64,000 nucleotides of DNA from Pseudopedobacter saltans DSM 12145. Lineage in GTDB: Bacteria; Bacteroidota; Bacteroidia; Sphingobacteriales; Sphingobacteriaceae. The notes below the pieces were generated by a model. That model was given only the letters and a program-made list of their open reading frames with translations. It searched no databases and was not told the DNA's origin. The stretch's first letter is position 1; every line of letters starts with the position of its first letter. Both the position numbers and the translations under genes were made by a program. Positions 15,513 through 24,171 of the stretch are shown one piece after another. Where the stretch lies: NCBI RefSeq assembly GCF_000190735.1, contig NC_015177.1, positions 310,001-374,000 on the forward strand, written 5' to 3'.

Positions 15513-18221
15513 ATGGGAATAGGAGTACTCATATCAATTTCTTTTGGATACCTGCTGGCACTTTTTATGCTGGCTTACGGAGCTGAACGGAACCCGAAGC
15601 AGCTGAGTAGATTTAAACCCGTAATTTATTCTTTTTCAATAGCAGTTTATTGTTCTGCATGGGCTTTTTATGGTAGTATAGGAAAGGCCACTCAGGACGG
15701 CTTGGAGTTTTTGGCAGTGTACATTGGCCCAACGATTACAGCTCCGGTATGGTTTTTATTACTTAGAAAAATTATACGTATTTCTAAAGCGCAACGGATA
15801 ACTTCGATAGCGGACTTCATATCTGCAAGGTATGGTAAAAAAGCTGGCCTAGGTACATTAGTGACGATAGTTTGTGTAATAGGATTGGTGCCTTACATCG
15901 CATTACAGATAAAAGCGATAGCAATCACTTTTGGTTTTTTGTTGGAAAACGTATCGCAGCGAAAAATATATACTCTTCCAAACACACAAATACTTCAGAA
16001 TATTTCATTTTGGATTACAGTTTCACTGGCGGTATTTATGATGTTTTTTGGCACCAGGAAAATTGATTCTGCTGAAAAACATGAAGGTATGGTTGCAGCT
16101 GTAGCATTTGAATCGATAGTCAAATTGCTGGCTTTTTTAGTAGGCGGAATATTTATAGTTTATTTTATATTTAACGGGGTTGCTGATGTTTTTCAGCAAA
16201 CCGCAAAAAATGAAGTTTTCCAGCAAGCTTTTCTTATTAAAGAACAGCGGGGGTATGTAGACTGGTTGGTTATTTGTTTATTATCTGCATTGGCAGTAAT
16301 ACTTTTGCCCAGACAATTTCAGGTCTCCGTGGTGGAAAATACAAACGAAAAGCATTTGAATAAGTCGCTATGGCTTTTTCCTTTATATATGCTTATTATT
16401 AATTTGTTTGTGTTGCCGGTTGCTTTGGCGGGGATTATGCTTTTTGGAAATTCACTTCAGGCAGATTATGCCATCTTATCTATCCCTTTTTCAAATAATC
16501 AGCAATTTTTGGCTTTATTAGTTTATCTGGGAGGATTTTCTGCTGCTACGGGGATGATTATCGTAGAGACAATCGCACTAAGTACAATGTTGAGCAATAA
16601 TCTGCTTTTACCCATTATTTTAAAAGTCAATCCTTTAAAAGAAGCTTTTTTAGGAAATGCAGAGCGTTCCGTTAAAATAATCAGAAGGTTTTCTATAGTT
16701 TTAATCCTCTTGCTGGCATATCTCTATTTTGCCAAAGTTGCCGAAAGTTACTCTTTAGTTTCCACCGGACTTATTTCCTTTGCTGCAGTTGCTCAGTTTG
16801 CTCCTGCGGTTATTGGTGGCCTGTTTTGGAAAGGAGGAAATCATAAAGGAGCACTGTTGGGAATCATCATAGGTGTTGTTATTTGGTTTTATACCCTGAT
16901 TATTCCAGACATGATAGGAGTTGGCTTGCTTCCTGCTCACATACTTGAACAAGGTTTATTCGGAATAACTTTTCTGAAACCACATGCACTGTTTGGTCTA
17001 ACCGCACTATCGCCTTTAACGCATGCTTTCTTTTGGAGTATGTTTGCTAATATAAGTGTTTATATTTTTTGTTCTTTGTTTCTTGAAACTGAACAGTCGG
17101 AAAGCGTACAGTCTAGATTGTTTGTGGATGTTTTTAAATATCAGACACCCTATGAGCTTTCGGTGCAACGGAGTGGAAAAGCAAAACTATCACAAATTCT
17201 GTTTTTTCTTCATCAGTTTCTTGGAGAAGAAAAAACAGAGCGTTTGATTCAGGAATTTCAGGAGAAGTATAATGTAAAAGCGTTGGGGGCAAATGAGTTT
17301 GCCGATCAGCGACTACTCAGCTTTACTGAAAAAGTACTTTCAGGTGTTATCGGTACCGCGTCTTCAAGAATCCTGATTGACTCGATACTTAAAGAAGAGG
17401 AAATAAGTTTGAGCGAGGTAGTAGAGTTGATAAAGGAATCTCAACAGCTTTTGTCCTTAAATAAGGAGCTAGAACAAACATCTTTAGAGCTTAAGAAAGT
17501 TTCAGATTCCTTATCCCAGGCAAATCAGAAAATGAAGGATGCAGAGGTGTTAAAAGACGAATTTTTATATAGTATTACGCATGAGCTCCGAACTCCTCTG
17601 ACTTCTATAAGGGCTTTTTCGGAGATTTTATACGATAATCCAGATATAGACGAGCATCAAAGAAGAACCTTTTTAGCTACTATGATTAAGGAAATCGAGC
17701 GGTTAAGCAGTTTGATTACCCGAGTTTTGGATTTAGAACGCTTGGAATCTGGAAAAGAGGAAATAAACAAAACCGCCGTTAATTTAAAAAGTTTGATTGA
17801 AGAAGAGCTGAACGCACTTTCGAAATTATTTAATGACAGAAATTTTAGGATAGTTAAAGAAATCGGTTTTGAAAGAGATATCATAGCTGATAAATCATTA
17901 TTGTCACGGCTATTACAAAACCTATTTTCAAACGCAATTAAATATGTAGATGTGGAAGATCCATTGCTTAAAGTTGTGGTAGTAGAAGATAGAGATATGA
18001 TAAAGATAGAGATTAGTGATAATGGAAAGGGAATAGACGAAAAGCACAGACAGCATATTTTTAGCAAATTCTATCAGATCCAATCTGCAAATCATCAGGG
18101 AAGCGGTTTGGGGTTGGCTATCTGTAAGCGTATAACAGATTTACACGAGGGAGAAATATGGGTTGAGAATGCTAAAGAAGGAGGCGCGGGTTTTTTCTTC
18201 ATTTTACCAAAAGGAGTATAA
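15513..18221 (+). CDS. Sodium:solute symporter-fused sensor histidine kinase (CrbS/CbrA-like)
   Basis: A 902-residue protein. The N-terminal part, to about residue 510, is a PutP-type sodium:solute symporter with about 13 helices (AWAFYGSIGKATQDGLEFLAV, TSIADFISARYGKKAGLG). A cytoplasmic STAC-like helical bundle follows (about 545-630, with FLGEEKTERLIQEF and LLSFTEKVLSGVIG), then a short coiled coil. The kinase core has the H-box SITHELRTPLTS with phospho-acceptor His at 690. The ATPase domain has an N-box near LLQNLFSNAIKYV, a G1 box DNGKGI and a G2 box GSGLGLAICK. CrbS in Vibrio and Pseudomonas controls acs, and acs lies two genes downstream here. A receiver protein follows after 2 bases. 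Confidence 0.93.
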   Translation: MGIGVLISISFGYLLALFMLAYGAERNPKQLSRFKPVIYSFSIAVYCSAWAFYGSIGKATQDGLEFLAVYIGPTITAPVWFLLLRKIIRISKAQRITSIADFISARYGKKAGLGTLVTIVCVIGLVPYIALQIKAIAITFGFLLENVSQRKIYTLPNTQILQNISFWITVSLAVFMMFFGTRKIDSAEKHEGMVAAVAFESIVKLLAFLVGGIFIVYFIFNGVADVFQQTAKNEVFQQAFLIKEQRGYVDWLVICLLSALAVILLPRQFQVSVVENTNEKHLNKSLWLFPLYMLIINLFVLPVALAGIMLFGNSLQADYAILSIPFSNNQQFLALLVYLGGFSAATGMIIVETIALSTMLSNNLLLPIILKVNPLKEAFLGNAERSVKIIRRFSIVLILLLAYLYFAKVAESYSLVSTGLISFAAVAQFAPAVIGGLFWKGGNHKGALLGIIIGVVIWFYTLIIPDMIGVGLLPAHILEQGLFGITFLKPHALFGLTALSPLTHAFFWSMFANISVYIFCSLFLETEQSESVQSRLFVDVFKYQTPYELSVQRSGKAKLSQILFFLHQFLGEEKTERLIQEFQEKYNVKALGANEFADQRLLSFTEKVLSGVIGTASSRILIDSILKEEEISLSEVVELIKESQQLLSLNKELEQTSLELKKVSDSLSQANQKMKDAEVLKDEFLYSITHELRTPLTSIRAFSEILYDNPDIDEHQRRTFLATMIKEIERLSSLITRVLDLERLESGKEEINKTAVNLKSLIEEELNALSKLFNDRNFRIVKEIGFERDIIADKSLLSRLLQNLFSNAIKYVDVEDPLLKVVVVEDRDMIKIEISDNGKGIDEKHRQHIFSKFYQIQSANHQGSGLGLAICKRITDLHEGEIWVENAKEGGAGFFFILPKGV

Positions 18222-18223
18222 TT

Positions 18224-18628
18224 ATGAGCGGTGTAGATTTAAAAAATAAGAAAATATTAATTGTTGATGATGACCCTTCTATTGTAATGTCTTTGGAGTT
18301 CTTGCTACAGAAATCTGGAAGCAAAGTTTTTATAGCTTCAAACGGTCGGGAAGCTATGGAGAAAATAGATGCACATCAACCTGATTTGGTGCTTTTGGAT
18401 ATCATGATGCCGGAAGTTGACGGCTATGAAGTATGCGAGTATGTCAAAAAAAATTACGCTATCCCAGCTATAAAGGTTATTTTTATATCTGCAAAGAGCA
18501 AAGACGAGGACATTAAGAAAGCCTATACTAAGGGAGCTGACTTATTTGTTATAAAGCCATTTTCTACCCGTAGACTATTGGAGAAAATAGCAAGCCTATT
18601 AAAAGCAAAAAATAAACACACTAAATAA
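18224..18628 (+). CDS. Stand-alone response-regulator receiver protein
   Basis: A 134-residue CheY-like receiver. The acidic pocket is ILIVDDDPS, the phospho-acceptor aspartate is D59 (LVLLDIMMPEVDGYEV), the conserved Ser/Thr region is VIFISAKS, and the lysine lies in FVIKPFSTRRLLEKI. There is no DNA-binding output domain, unlike CrbR, which has a LuxR-type HTH. It starts 2 bases after the symporter-kinase, so it is its likely cognate partner. Signalling to acs would need another step, for example a protein target or a phosphorelay. acs starts 17 bases downstream. Confidence 0.93.
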   Translation: MSGVDLKNKKILIVDDDPSIVMSLEFLLQKSGSKVFIASNGREAMEKIDAHQPDLVLLDIMMPEVDGYEVCEYVKKNYAIPAIKVIFISAKSKDEDIKKAYTKGADLFVIKPFSTRRLLEKIASLLKAKNKHTK

Positions 18629-18645
18629 TACTAAATTAAACAAAG

Positions 18646-20553
18646 ATGGATTTGAGAATTAGATCGTTTGAAGAATACGAGAAAGCGTACAAACATAGTG
18701 TAGAACAACCAGAAGAGTTTTGGGCTGGTGTTGCCGATAACTTTTTATGGAGAAAAAAGTGGGACAAAGTTCTTAACTGGAACTTTAAGGAGCCTAATAT
18801 CAAGTGGTTCGAAGGGGGAAAGCTTAATATCACAGAAAACTGTCTGGATAGACATTTGGAAGAAAGAGGAGATGAGCCAGCCATTATTTGGGAATCGAAT
18901 GACCCGGAAGAACATCACAGAATTTTAACCTATAAAAACCTTCATGATAAAGTTTCGCTTTTTGCGAATGTATTGAAAAACAATGGCGCGAAAAAAGGTG
19001 ATAGAATCTGTATTTATATGCCAATGGTGCCGGAATTGGCAATTGCCGTCTTGGCATGTGCCAGAATTGGTGCTGTTCATTCGGTAATTTTTGGAGGATT
19101 TTCTGCCCAATCTATTGCCGACAGAATCCAGGATGCACAGTGTAATATTGTAGTAACTGCAGATGGCTCTTTCAGGGGGACTAAAGATGTAAGCTTAAAA
19201 AGCGTTATGGATGACGCATTAGTTGTATGTCCGTCGGTTCAAAAAGTAATTGTACTAACCAGAAGCCGTACTCCGGTTTCGATGATAAAAGGCCGTGACG
19301 TTTGGTGGCAGGATGAAATCAATAAAGTAGAGACTTTGGGGTTGACAGAATGCCCTGCGGAAGAAATGGATGCAGAAGATCCATTGTTTATACTTTATAC
19401 TTCGGGCTCTACAGGAAAGCCCAAAGGTGTAGTGCATACCTGCGGTGGATATATGGTTTACACCGGATACACTTTCCGAAATGTTTTTCAATATAATCCT
19501 GGAGAGGTTTATTTCTGTACTGCAGATATTGGTTGGATTACGGGGCATTCTTACATTGTATACGGACCATTGTCTCAAGGGGCAACTTCTTTAATGTTTG
19601 AAGGTATTCCTACGTGGCCGGATGCCGGTAGATTTTGGGACATCGTAGAAAAATTCAAAGTTAATATATTATATACAGCACCTACGGCAATCAGATCGTT
19701 GATGCAATATGGAACCAGTTTCGTAGAGGGAAAAGATTTAAGTTCTTTACGCGTTCTGGGTTCGGTTGGCGAACCAATTAACGAGGAGGCCTGGAATTGG
19801 TTTAACGAAGAAATCGGGAAGAAAAAATGTCCAATTGTAGATACCTGGTGGCAGACGGAAAATGGCGGGATTTTAATTTCTCCTTTGGCAGGAATAACGC
19901 CAACTAAACCATGTTTTGCTACTTTACCTTTACCTGGGGTTCAGCCTGTTATAGTTAACGAGAAGGGAGATATATTAGAGGGGAATGGTGTAGAAGGTAA
20001 TTTGTGCATAAAATTCCCTTGGCCGGGTATGTTAAGAACTACATATGGAGATCATGAGCGTTGCAGAACAACTTATTTTGCGACTTATGACAATATGTAT
20101 TTTACGGGAGATGGTTGTTTAAGAGATGAGGATGGTTACTATAGAATTACGGGAAGGGTAGATGATGTAATTAACGTTTCTGGACACCGAATTGGAACGG
20201 CCGAAGTAGAAAACGCGATTAACATGTTTTCTGATGTGATTGAATCTGCGGTAGTAGGTTATCCACATGATATTAAAGGGCAGGGATTGTATGCTTATGT
20301 TATTTTAGCTAAAGAACCAACCGACGTAGAGCTGACGAAAAAAGATATTTCGGCAACAGTCAGCAGATTAATTGGCCCAATAGCTAAACCGGATAAAATT
20401 CAATTCGTGTATGGTTTGCCAAAAACCAGATCGGGGAAGATTATGCGTAGAATTTTGAGGAAAATAGCGGAAGGGGACTTGTCTAATTTAGGAGACACTT
20501 CCACTTTACTGGATCCGGCCGTAGTAGATGATATAAAGGATAATCGTTTATAA
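18646..20553 (+). CDS. acs: Acetyl-CoA synthetase
   Basis: This enzyme converts acetate, ATP and CoA to acetyl-CoA through acetyl-AMP. The 635-residue length is normal. Motifs in order are the phosphate loop LYTSGSTGKPKGVVHT (about 252-267), the substrate-binding YFCTADIGWITGHSYIVYGP, TWWQTENGG (adenine and acetate pocket with Trp), the hinge TGRVDDVINVSGHRIGT, and the C-terminal catalytic and regulatory lysine in RSGKIMRRILRKI. That lysine is acetylated in homologues. It is the last gene of the transporter-kinase-receiver cluster and is probably controlled by it. Confidence 0.96.
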   Translation: MDLRIRSFEEYEKAYKHSVEQPEEFWAGVADNFLWRKKWDKVLNWNFKEPNIKWFEGGKLNITENCLDRHLEERGDEPAIIWESNDPEEHHRILTYKNLHDKVSLFANVLKNNGAKKGDRICIYMPMVPELAIAVLACARIGAVHSVIFGGFSAQSIADRIQDAQCNIVVTADGSFRGTKDVSLKSVMDDALVVCPSVQKVIVLTRSRTPVSMIKGRDVWWQDEINKVETLGLTECPAEEMDAEDPLFILYTSGSTGKPKGVVHTCGGYMVYTGYTFRNVFQYNPGEVYFCTADIGWITGHSYIVYGPLSQGATSLMFEGIPTWPDAGRFWDIVEKFKVNILYTAPTAIRSLMQYGTSFVEGKDLSSLRVLGSVGEPINEEAWNWFNEEIGKKKCPIVDTWWQTENGGILISPLAGITPTKPCFATLPLPGVQPVIVNEKGDILEGNGVEGNLCIKFPWPGMLRTTYGDHERCRTTYFATYDNMYFTGDGCLRDEDGYYRITGRVDDVINVSGHRIGTAEVENAINMFSDVIESAVVGYPHDIKGQGLYAYVILAKEPTDVELTKKDISATVSRLIGPIAKPDKIQFVYGLPKTRSGKIMRRILRKIAEGDLSNLGDTSTLLDPAVVDDIKDNRL

Positions 20554-20629
20554 TTTCCAGAGAATAATTCTAGTGGCATGGTATTAGTACATGTTTGTAC
20601 GAAAATATGAACATCTAAAAAGAAAAACT

Positions 20630-20815
20630 ATGGACAAATTAGAATTGAAAGGAAAGTGGAACGAATTAAAAGGAAAAGTTAAACAAGCATATGCAGACTT
20701 AACAGATGATGATTTAAAGTATGAAGAAGGGAAAGATGACGAATTGTTAGGTAAATTGCAACAAAAAACGGGTAAAACCCGAGACCAGGTTGTAGACTGG
20801 TTAAAAAGTTTGTAA
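20630..20815 (+). CDS. CsbD-like stress protein
   Basis: A 61-residue hydrophilic, highly charged protein that starts [20 protein letters not shown], the CsbD/YjbJ signature, and continues with [18 protein letters not shown] and TRDQVVDWL. CsbD-family proteins are small helical proteins of unknown biochemical role, induced by general stress. I chose the ATG at 20630, because an upstream in-frame methionine adds residues not seen in the family. It has its own 76-bp leader after acs and a strong terminator right after the stop. Confidence 0.92.
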   Translation: MDKLELKGKWNELKGKVKQAYADLTDDDLKYEEGKDDELLGKLQQKTGKTRDQVVDWLKSL

Positions 20816-20852
20816 CAAAGGGGAGATAAATATTTATCTCCCCTTTGTTTTG
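20815..20852 (+). terminator. Rho-independent terminator after the csbD-like gene
   Basis: A perfect 34-base palindrome at 20815-20848 (16-bp stem, 2-base loop), beginning at the last base of the stop codon and followed by a T-rich run. Confidence 0.92.
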
Positions 20853-20927
20853 GCACAGTACTTGATGTTGTTTTAACATAAGATTTTAGACAGTCTTATT
20901 CATACGTTTAGGTTTAGGTTTAGTAAA

Positions 20928-20961
20928 GAAAGGAAGCAGCGATTGCTTCCTTTTCTTTTTT
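20928..20961. terminator. Bidirectional terminator-like hairpin
   Basis: A 7-bp core stem (20932-20938 with 20944-20950) with a 5-base loop, flanked by A-rich sequence on the left and T-rich sequence on the right, so it can stop transcripts from either side. On the minus strand it follows the two coupled micro-ORFs at 20972-21240. Confidence 0.7.
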
Positions 20962-20971
20962 AGCCTTACTA

Positions 20972-21103
20972 CTAACTAGCCTCAATTGGTATTCTGGGAT
21001 CAAGTAAAAAAGTTGGGGCTAGGAATAAAATATTAGTTTTGCTGTTATTCATCAAGACATCGGAACAGGAACCTCTATTATTGTTATTGTCTTCAGGGCT
21101 CAT
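20972..21103 (-). CDS. Micro-ORF of 43 residues, unknown (second of a coupled pair)
   Basis: An open frame starting MSPEDNNNNRGSCSDVLMN and ending in IPIEAS. Its ATG overlaps the TGA of the preceding micro-ORF (ATGA), the usual mark of translational coupling, and a terminator-like hairpin follows the stop. I do not recognise a family. It has a polar asparagine-rich start and a more hydrophobic middle (NILFLAPTFLL). It may be a real peptide gene, a remnant of mobile DNA, or chance. Confidence 0.3.
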   Translation of the reverse strand: MSPEDNNNNRGSCSDVLMNNSKTNILFLAPTFLLDPRIPIEAS

Positions 21104-21240
21104 AGAATTTCAAACTCATTCACGTTGAAAAGATGGCGGATGGCCATCATCTCTATAATCCCAGCACAATATCCATCGCTTAAAGACATACTATAAAGGT
21201 TAAGTTTTTTTAAGAGGTGCTGCCTATATAAACTTTTCAT
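21100..21240 (-). CDS. Micro-ORF of 46 residues, unknown (first of a coupled pair)
   Basis: An open frame starting MKSLYRQHLLKKLNLYSMSL and ending in NVNEFEIL, with an in-frame ATG at 21240 and a second at 21189. Its TGA overlaps the next ATG. No family is recognised. A 15-base element that recurs 139 bases away lies just upstream of its start (21257-21271), where a promoter would be expected. Confidence 0.3.
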   Translation of the reverse strand: MKSLYRQHLLKKLNLYSMSLSDGYCAGIIEMMAIRHLFNVNEFEIL

Positions 21241-21749
21241 AATCCATTATGTACAGAAAAATACACTAAGCCCTCTTAGGTGTAACCACACTATAGCTAT
21301 ATTGGAGCTATACTATAGCTAAGCACCGGAAATAAAAAATAAAAAAATTCGTTTACAGCCAATAGGGAGGGGCGCAAAATGGCTTTTTTGAAATAAAAAT
21401 ACACTAAGCACTGCAAACGACCAACCGCCAGCCGATTCTGTGCTTATAGGCTCTTTACCAAAGAGTTATTCTCTTCTCGGGGTAAAATTTTTATAGTTCG
21501 ACTTATTCAGAAACGTGTGAGTAGGGGGGTATTTTGTATTGAATAGTATGAATTCGGTTTAAGGGAGAGGTATGAGTATGAACAAATTTAAGCGAATAGA
21601 AGTTAACAGCCTTAAACTATTGTTTAGTTCTTCTATCTTTTTATTTTTCGGATGAAAACTCATATGATGAATTTCTAGGAGAGACATTATTTGATAATGC
21701 CGGACATAGATTTTCTATTCTTACTTCTGATATTTCCTATATTTGTTCA
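21241..21749. other. Gene-poor region upstream of surE with short repeats
   Basis: This stretch holds a direct repeat (AAAATACACTAAGC at 21258-21271 and 21396-21409) and nested repeats of AGCTATAGT near 21290-21320. A 27-codon frame at about 21574-21654 and an in-frame open stretch directly before the surE ATG have no recognisable family. The SurE family starts MKK.PTILVVNDDG, so the surE start is not moved. A TATATTTG at 21738-21745 is too close to the surE ATG for a normal leader. The region may be debris of mobile DNA, but no complete element is visible. Confidence 0.4.
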
Positions 21750-22523
21750 ATGAAAAAACATCAACCGACCATCCTTGTCGTCAATGACGATGGTATTATT
21801 GCGCCTGGTATAAAAGCATTAATCGAAGTTGTTAAGGGAATAGGAAAAGTTGTAGTAGTAGCTCCCGATAGTCCTCAATCTGGAACTGGACATGCCATAA
21901 CCATCAGCAAACCACTACGACTGGATAAAGTTGAAATGTACGAAGGCATAGAGATGTACAAATGTTCCGGAACTCCTGTAGATTGTGTGAAATTGGCGGT
22001 GAATAAGATTTTTAAAGGGCATAAGCCTGATATTTGTGTTTCCGGAATTAATCATGGGCTAAACAGTTCTATCAATGTAATTTATTCGGGAACTATGTCT
22101 GCTGCGGTTGAAGGAGCTATTGAAAGTATACCGTCTATAGGTTTTTCTCTGGATGATTTTACATGGACAGCAAATTTTGAACACTGCAAGAAATTTGTTG
22201 AAAAGCTTGTGCTGCAGGTTTTGGAGCATGGACTTCCACAGGGAGTTCTTTTAAATGTGAATTTTCCGGCCGGAGAAGATATTAAAGGTTTAAAGATATG
22301 CCGCCAGGCCAATGCTAAATGGAAAGAAGAGTTTGACGAGCGAATAGATCCATACCATAGAAATTATTACTGGTTAACAGGTGTTTTTCAGAATTTTGAT
22401 AAAGGTGAAGATTCAGATGTATGGGCTTTGGAGAACGGATACGCATCAGTAGTTCCTGTACAGTTTGACCTTACTGCACATCATGCGATGTCAATTTTAA
22501 ATACTTGGGATTTAAATGTTTAA
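21750..22523 (+). CDS. surE: 5'/3'-nucleotidase SurE
   Basis: SurE is a metal-dependent phosphatase that removes phosphate from nucleoside 5'- and 3'-monophosphates and helps stationary-phase survival. The 257-residue protein has the N-terminal motif ILVVNDDGIIAPGIKAL with the metal-binding aspartate pair. It also has VVAPDSPQSGTGHAITISKP (metal-binding Ser/Asn region), SGTPVDCVKLAVN, and SGINHGLNSSINVIYSGTMSAA. The length is normal. The downstream membrane protein overlaps its end by 8 bases. Confidence 0.96.
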   Translation: MKKHQPTILVVNDDGIIAPGIKALIEVVKGIGKVVVVAPDSPQSGTGHAITISKPLRLDKVEMYEGIEMYKCSGTPVDCVKLAVNKIFKGHKPDICVSGINHGLNSSINVIYSGTMSAAVEGAIESIPSIGFSLDDFTWTANFEHCKKFVEKLVLQVLEHGLPQGVLLNVNFPAGEDIKGLKICRQANAKWKEEFDERIDPYHRNYYWLTGVFQNFDKGEDSDVWALENGYASVVPVQFDLTAHHAMSILNTWDLNV

Positions 22524-22776
22524 GAACGATTCTGTTTGGTTAGGCATACTGTATGGTTTAGGTTTACCATCTTTGGCTTTCTTAATTGTAGAGTATTTAA
22601 AAAATAATGTCGAACTCTTGAGAAAAGCTGATCTTTTATATATTGGTTGTGTGGCTTTGAACTTTATTATATTCAATCAGGCGTCTAAGTATTACAAGGA
22701 ACGTACTGCTAGAGGTATTCTTGTATCGACTTTTATCTGTGCGCTTATATTCGCTTATTATAAGTTTGTTAGTTAG
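22516..22776 (+). CDS. Small membrane protein coupled to surE
   Basis: An 86-residue protein with about three hydrophobic segments (about 8-25, 41-55 and 68-84). It overlaps the surE end by 8 bases and precedes lpxB by 147 bases. I do not know a characterised family. Conserved small membrane proteins between surE and lpxB occur in Bacteroidota, so it is likely real, with no function assigned. Confidence 0.7.
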   Translation: MFKNDSVWLGILYGLGLPSLAFLIVEYLKNNVELLRKADLLYIGCVALNFIIFNQASKYYKERTARGILVSTFICALIFAYYKFVS

Positions 22777-22923
22777 TAAGTAATCATTAGTTGAATTGGT
22801 TCGGTAAGTTTATTTAGTATGGCAGGTGCTTTAAGTATTTCTTTCATTTTGTTTTTTAGTCTCTCCAAAAGAATACCTTTAGTAGTTGTCTCAAATCTCA
22901 TATCTAAATCTTGTATCTAAAAA

Positions 22924-24027
22924 ATGAAATATTACTTAATAGCAGGAGAAGCTTCTGGTGATTTACATGGAGCAAACCTAATGAAGGCGTTAAAAAAACA
23001 GGATAATGATACTCAATTTAGATTCTTTGGTGGTGATTTGATGCAGGAACAAGGAGGCACTTTAGTAAAGCACTATAAAGACATGGCATTTATGGGATTT
23101 GTAGAAGTATTGCTAAACCTGTCTACGGTACTAAAAAATATTTCTTTTTGTAAACAAGATGTTTTTTCCTATAAACCTGATGTATTAATTTTAATAGATT
23201 TTCCTGGTTTTAATCTTAAGATTGCTGACTTTGCAAAAAAAAATAATATAAAGGTATTCTACTATATCTCACCAAAAGTTTGGGCATGGAACCAAAAAAG
23301 GGTACTGAAGATTAAGAAAGTTGTCGATCGTATGTTCTGCATTTTTCCGTTCGAAGTAGATTTTTATAAGAAATGGGGAATGGATGTTGATTATGTAGGA
23401 AACCCTTTATTGGATGCCATTCATGATTTTAAAGAGAATCCGGATTTTAGGGCTTCACATCAACTGGAAGGAAAGAAAATAGTAGCACTATTGCCCGGAA
23501 GCCGAAAACAGGAACTAAACTATTTGCTGCCAACGATGATTTCGGTGGTAGACCAATTTCCGAAATATCAATTCGTTATTGCAGGAGCACCGAATTTTTC
23601 AAAGGATGATTACGAAACTTATATGCAGGGGAGAAATTTGCCTGTAGTATTTGGTGAGACTTATGATCTGTTGAGTAATTCCGAGGCGGCAATTGTAACT
23701 TCGGGAACAGCAACCTTAGAAACCGCTTTATTTAAAATTCCAGAAGTCGTTGTTTATAAAGGAAACCCAATTTCTATAGGCATAGCTAAATTATTGGTTA
23801 AAATCGGTTTTATTTCTTTGGTGAATTTAATTGTCAATCGGGAGATTGTTAAAGAGCTGATTCAGGAAGATTGTAATACCCAAAAACTAGGAGAAGAATT
23901 ATCCAAAATATTGTCTGGCACCGGACGGGAGCAGATGTTGGCGGATTATGAGGAGTTGATGGAGAAGATGGGAAAACCCGGTGCTTCGGAGAAAACAGCA
24001 CAATTGATGATTAAGTATTTGAGTTAA
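22924..24027 (+). CDS. lpxB: Lipid-A-disaccharide synthase LpxB
   Basis: LpxB is a membrane-associated GT19 glycosyltransferase that condenses UDP-2,3-diacylglucosamine with lipid X to make the lipid A disaccharide. The 367-residue protein shows the start MKYYLIAGEASGDLHGANLM, FRFFGGDLMQEQGG, LILIDFPGFNLKIA, the YYISPKVWAWNQKRV block, the LPGSRKQELNYLLPTM motif and TSGTATLETALFKIPEVVVY. The length is typical. It marks the organism as a lipopolysaccharide producer. tRNA-Ala follows 34 bases later. Confidence 0.96.
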   Translation: MKYYLIAGEASGDLHGANLMKALKKQDNDTQFRFFGGDLMQEQGGTLVKHYKDMAFMGFVEVLLNLSTVLKNISFCKQDVFSYKPDVLILIDFPGFNLKIADFAKKNNIKVFYYISPKVWAWNQKRVLKIKKVVDRMFCIFPFEVDFYKKWGMDVDYVGNPLLDAIHDFKENPDFRASHQLEGKKIVALLPGSRKQELNYLLPTMISVVDQFPKYQFVIAGAPNFSKDDYETYMQGRNLPVVFGETYDLLSNSEAAIVTSGTATLETALFKIPEVVVYKGNPISIGIAKLLVKIGFISLVNLIVNREIVKELIQEDCNTQKLGEELSKILSGTGREQMLADYEELMEKMGKPGASEKTAQLMIKYLS

Positions 24028-24061
24028 TCAAAAAAATTACAATATTTGCACCATATAAAAA

Positions 24062-24138
24062 GGGGGTTTAGCTCATTTGGCTAGAGCGCTTGCCTGGCAG
24101 GCAAGAGGCGACCGGTTCGAATCCGGTAATCTCCACCA
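24062..24138 (+). tRNA. tRNA-Ala (anticodon GGC)
   Basis: A complete cloverleaf of 77 bases with an encoded CCA end. The acceptor stem has the alanine identity pair G3:U70, the anticodon loop CTGGCAG gives GGC, and the T arm contains GGTTCGAATCC. A hairpin terminator follows 4 bases later. Confidence 0.97.
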
Positions 24139-24142
24139 TAGC

Positions 24143-24171
24143 AGAGTCTCCTTTTAAAGAGACTCTTTTAT
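24143..24171 (+). terminator. Rho-independent terminator after tRNA-Ala
   Basis: An 8-bp stem (24143-24150 with 24159-24166) closes on an 8-base loop and is followed by TTTATT. Confidence 0.85.

Noticed and set aside
18646-19578. Several shadow frames on both strands within acs and other large genes
   Set aside because: They lie inside strongly supported coding sequence in other frames and have no family features.
21574-21654. 27-codon frame with a hydrophobic tail before surE
   Set aside because: Too short, with no family match. The hydrophobic end could be chance in AT-rich sequence.
24062-24138. tRNA-Ala as an integration site for the downstream island
   Set aside because: No integrase or phage gene is present and no second copy of the tRNA 3' end was noticed downstream. 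The island could still be acquired, but the tRNA gives no direct evidence.
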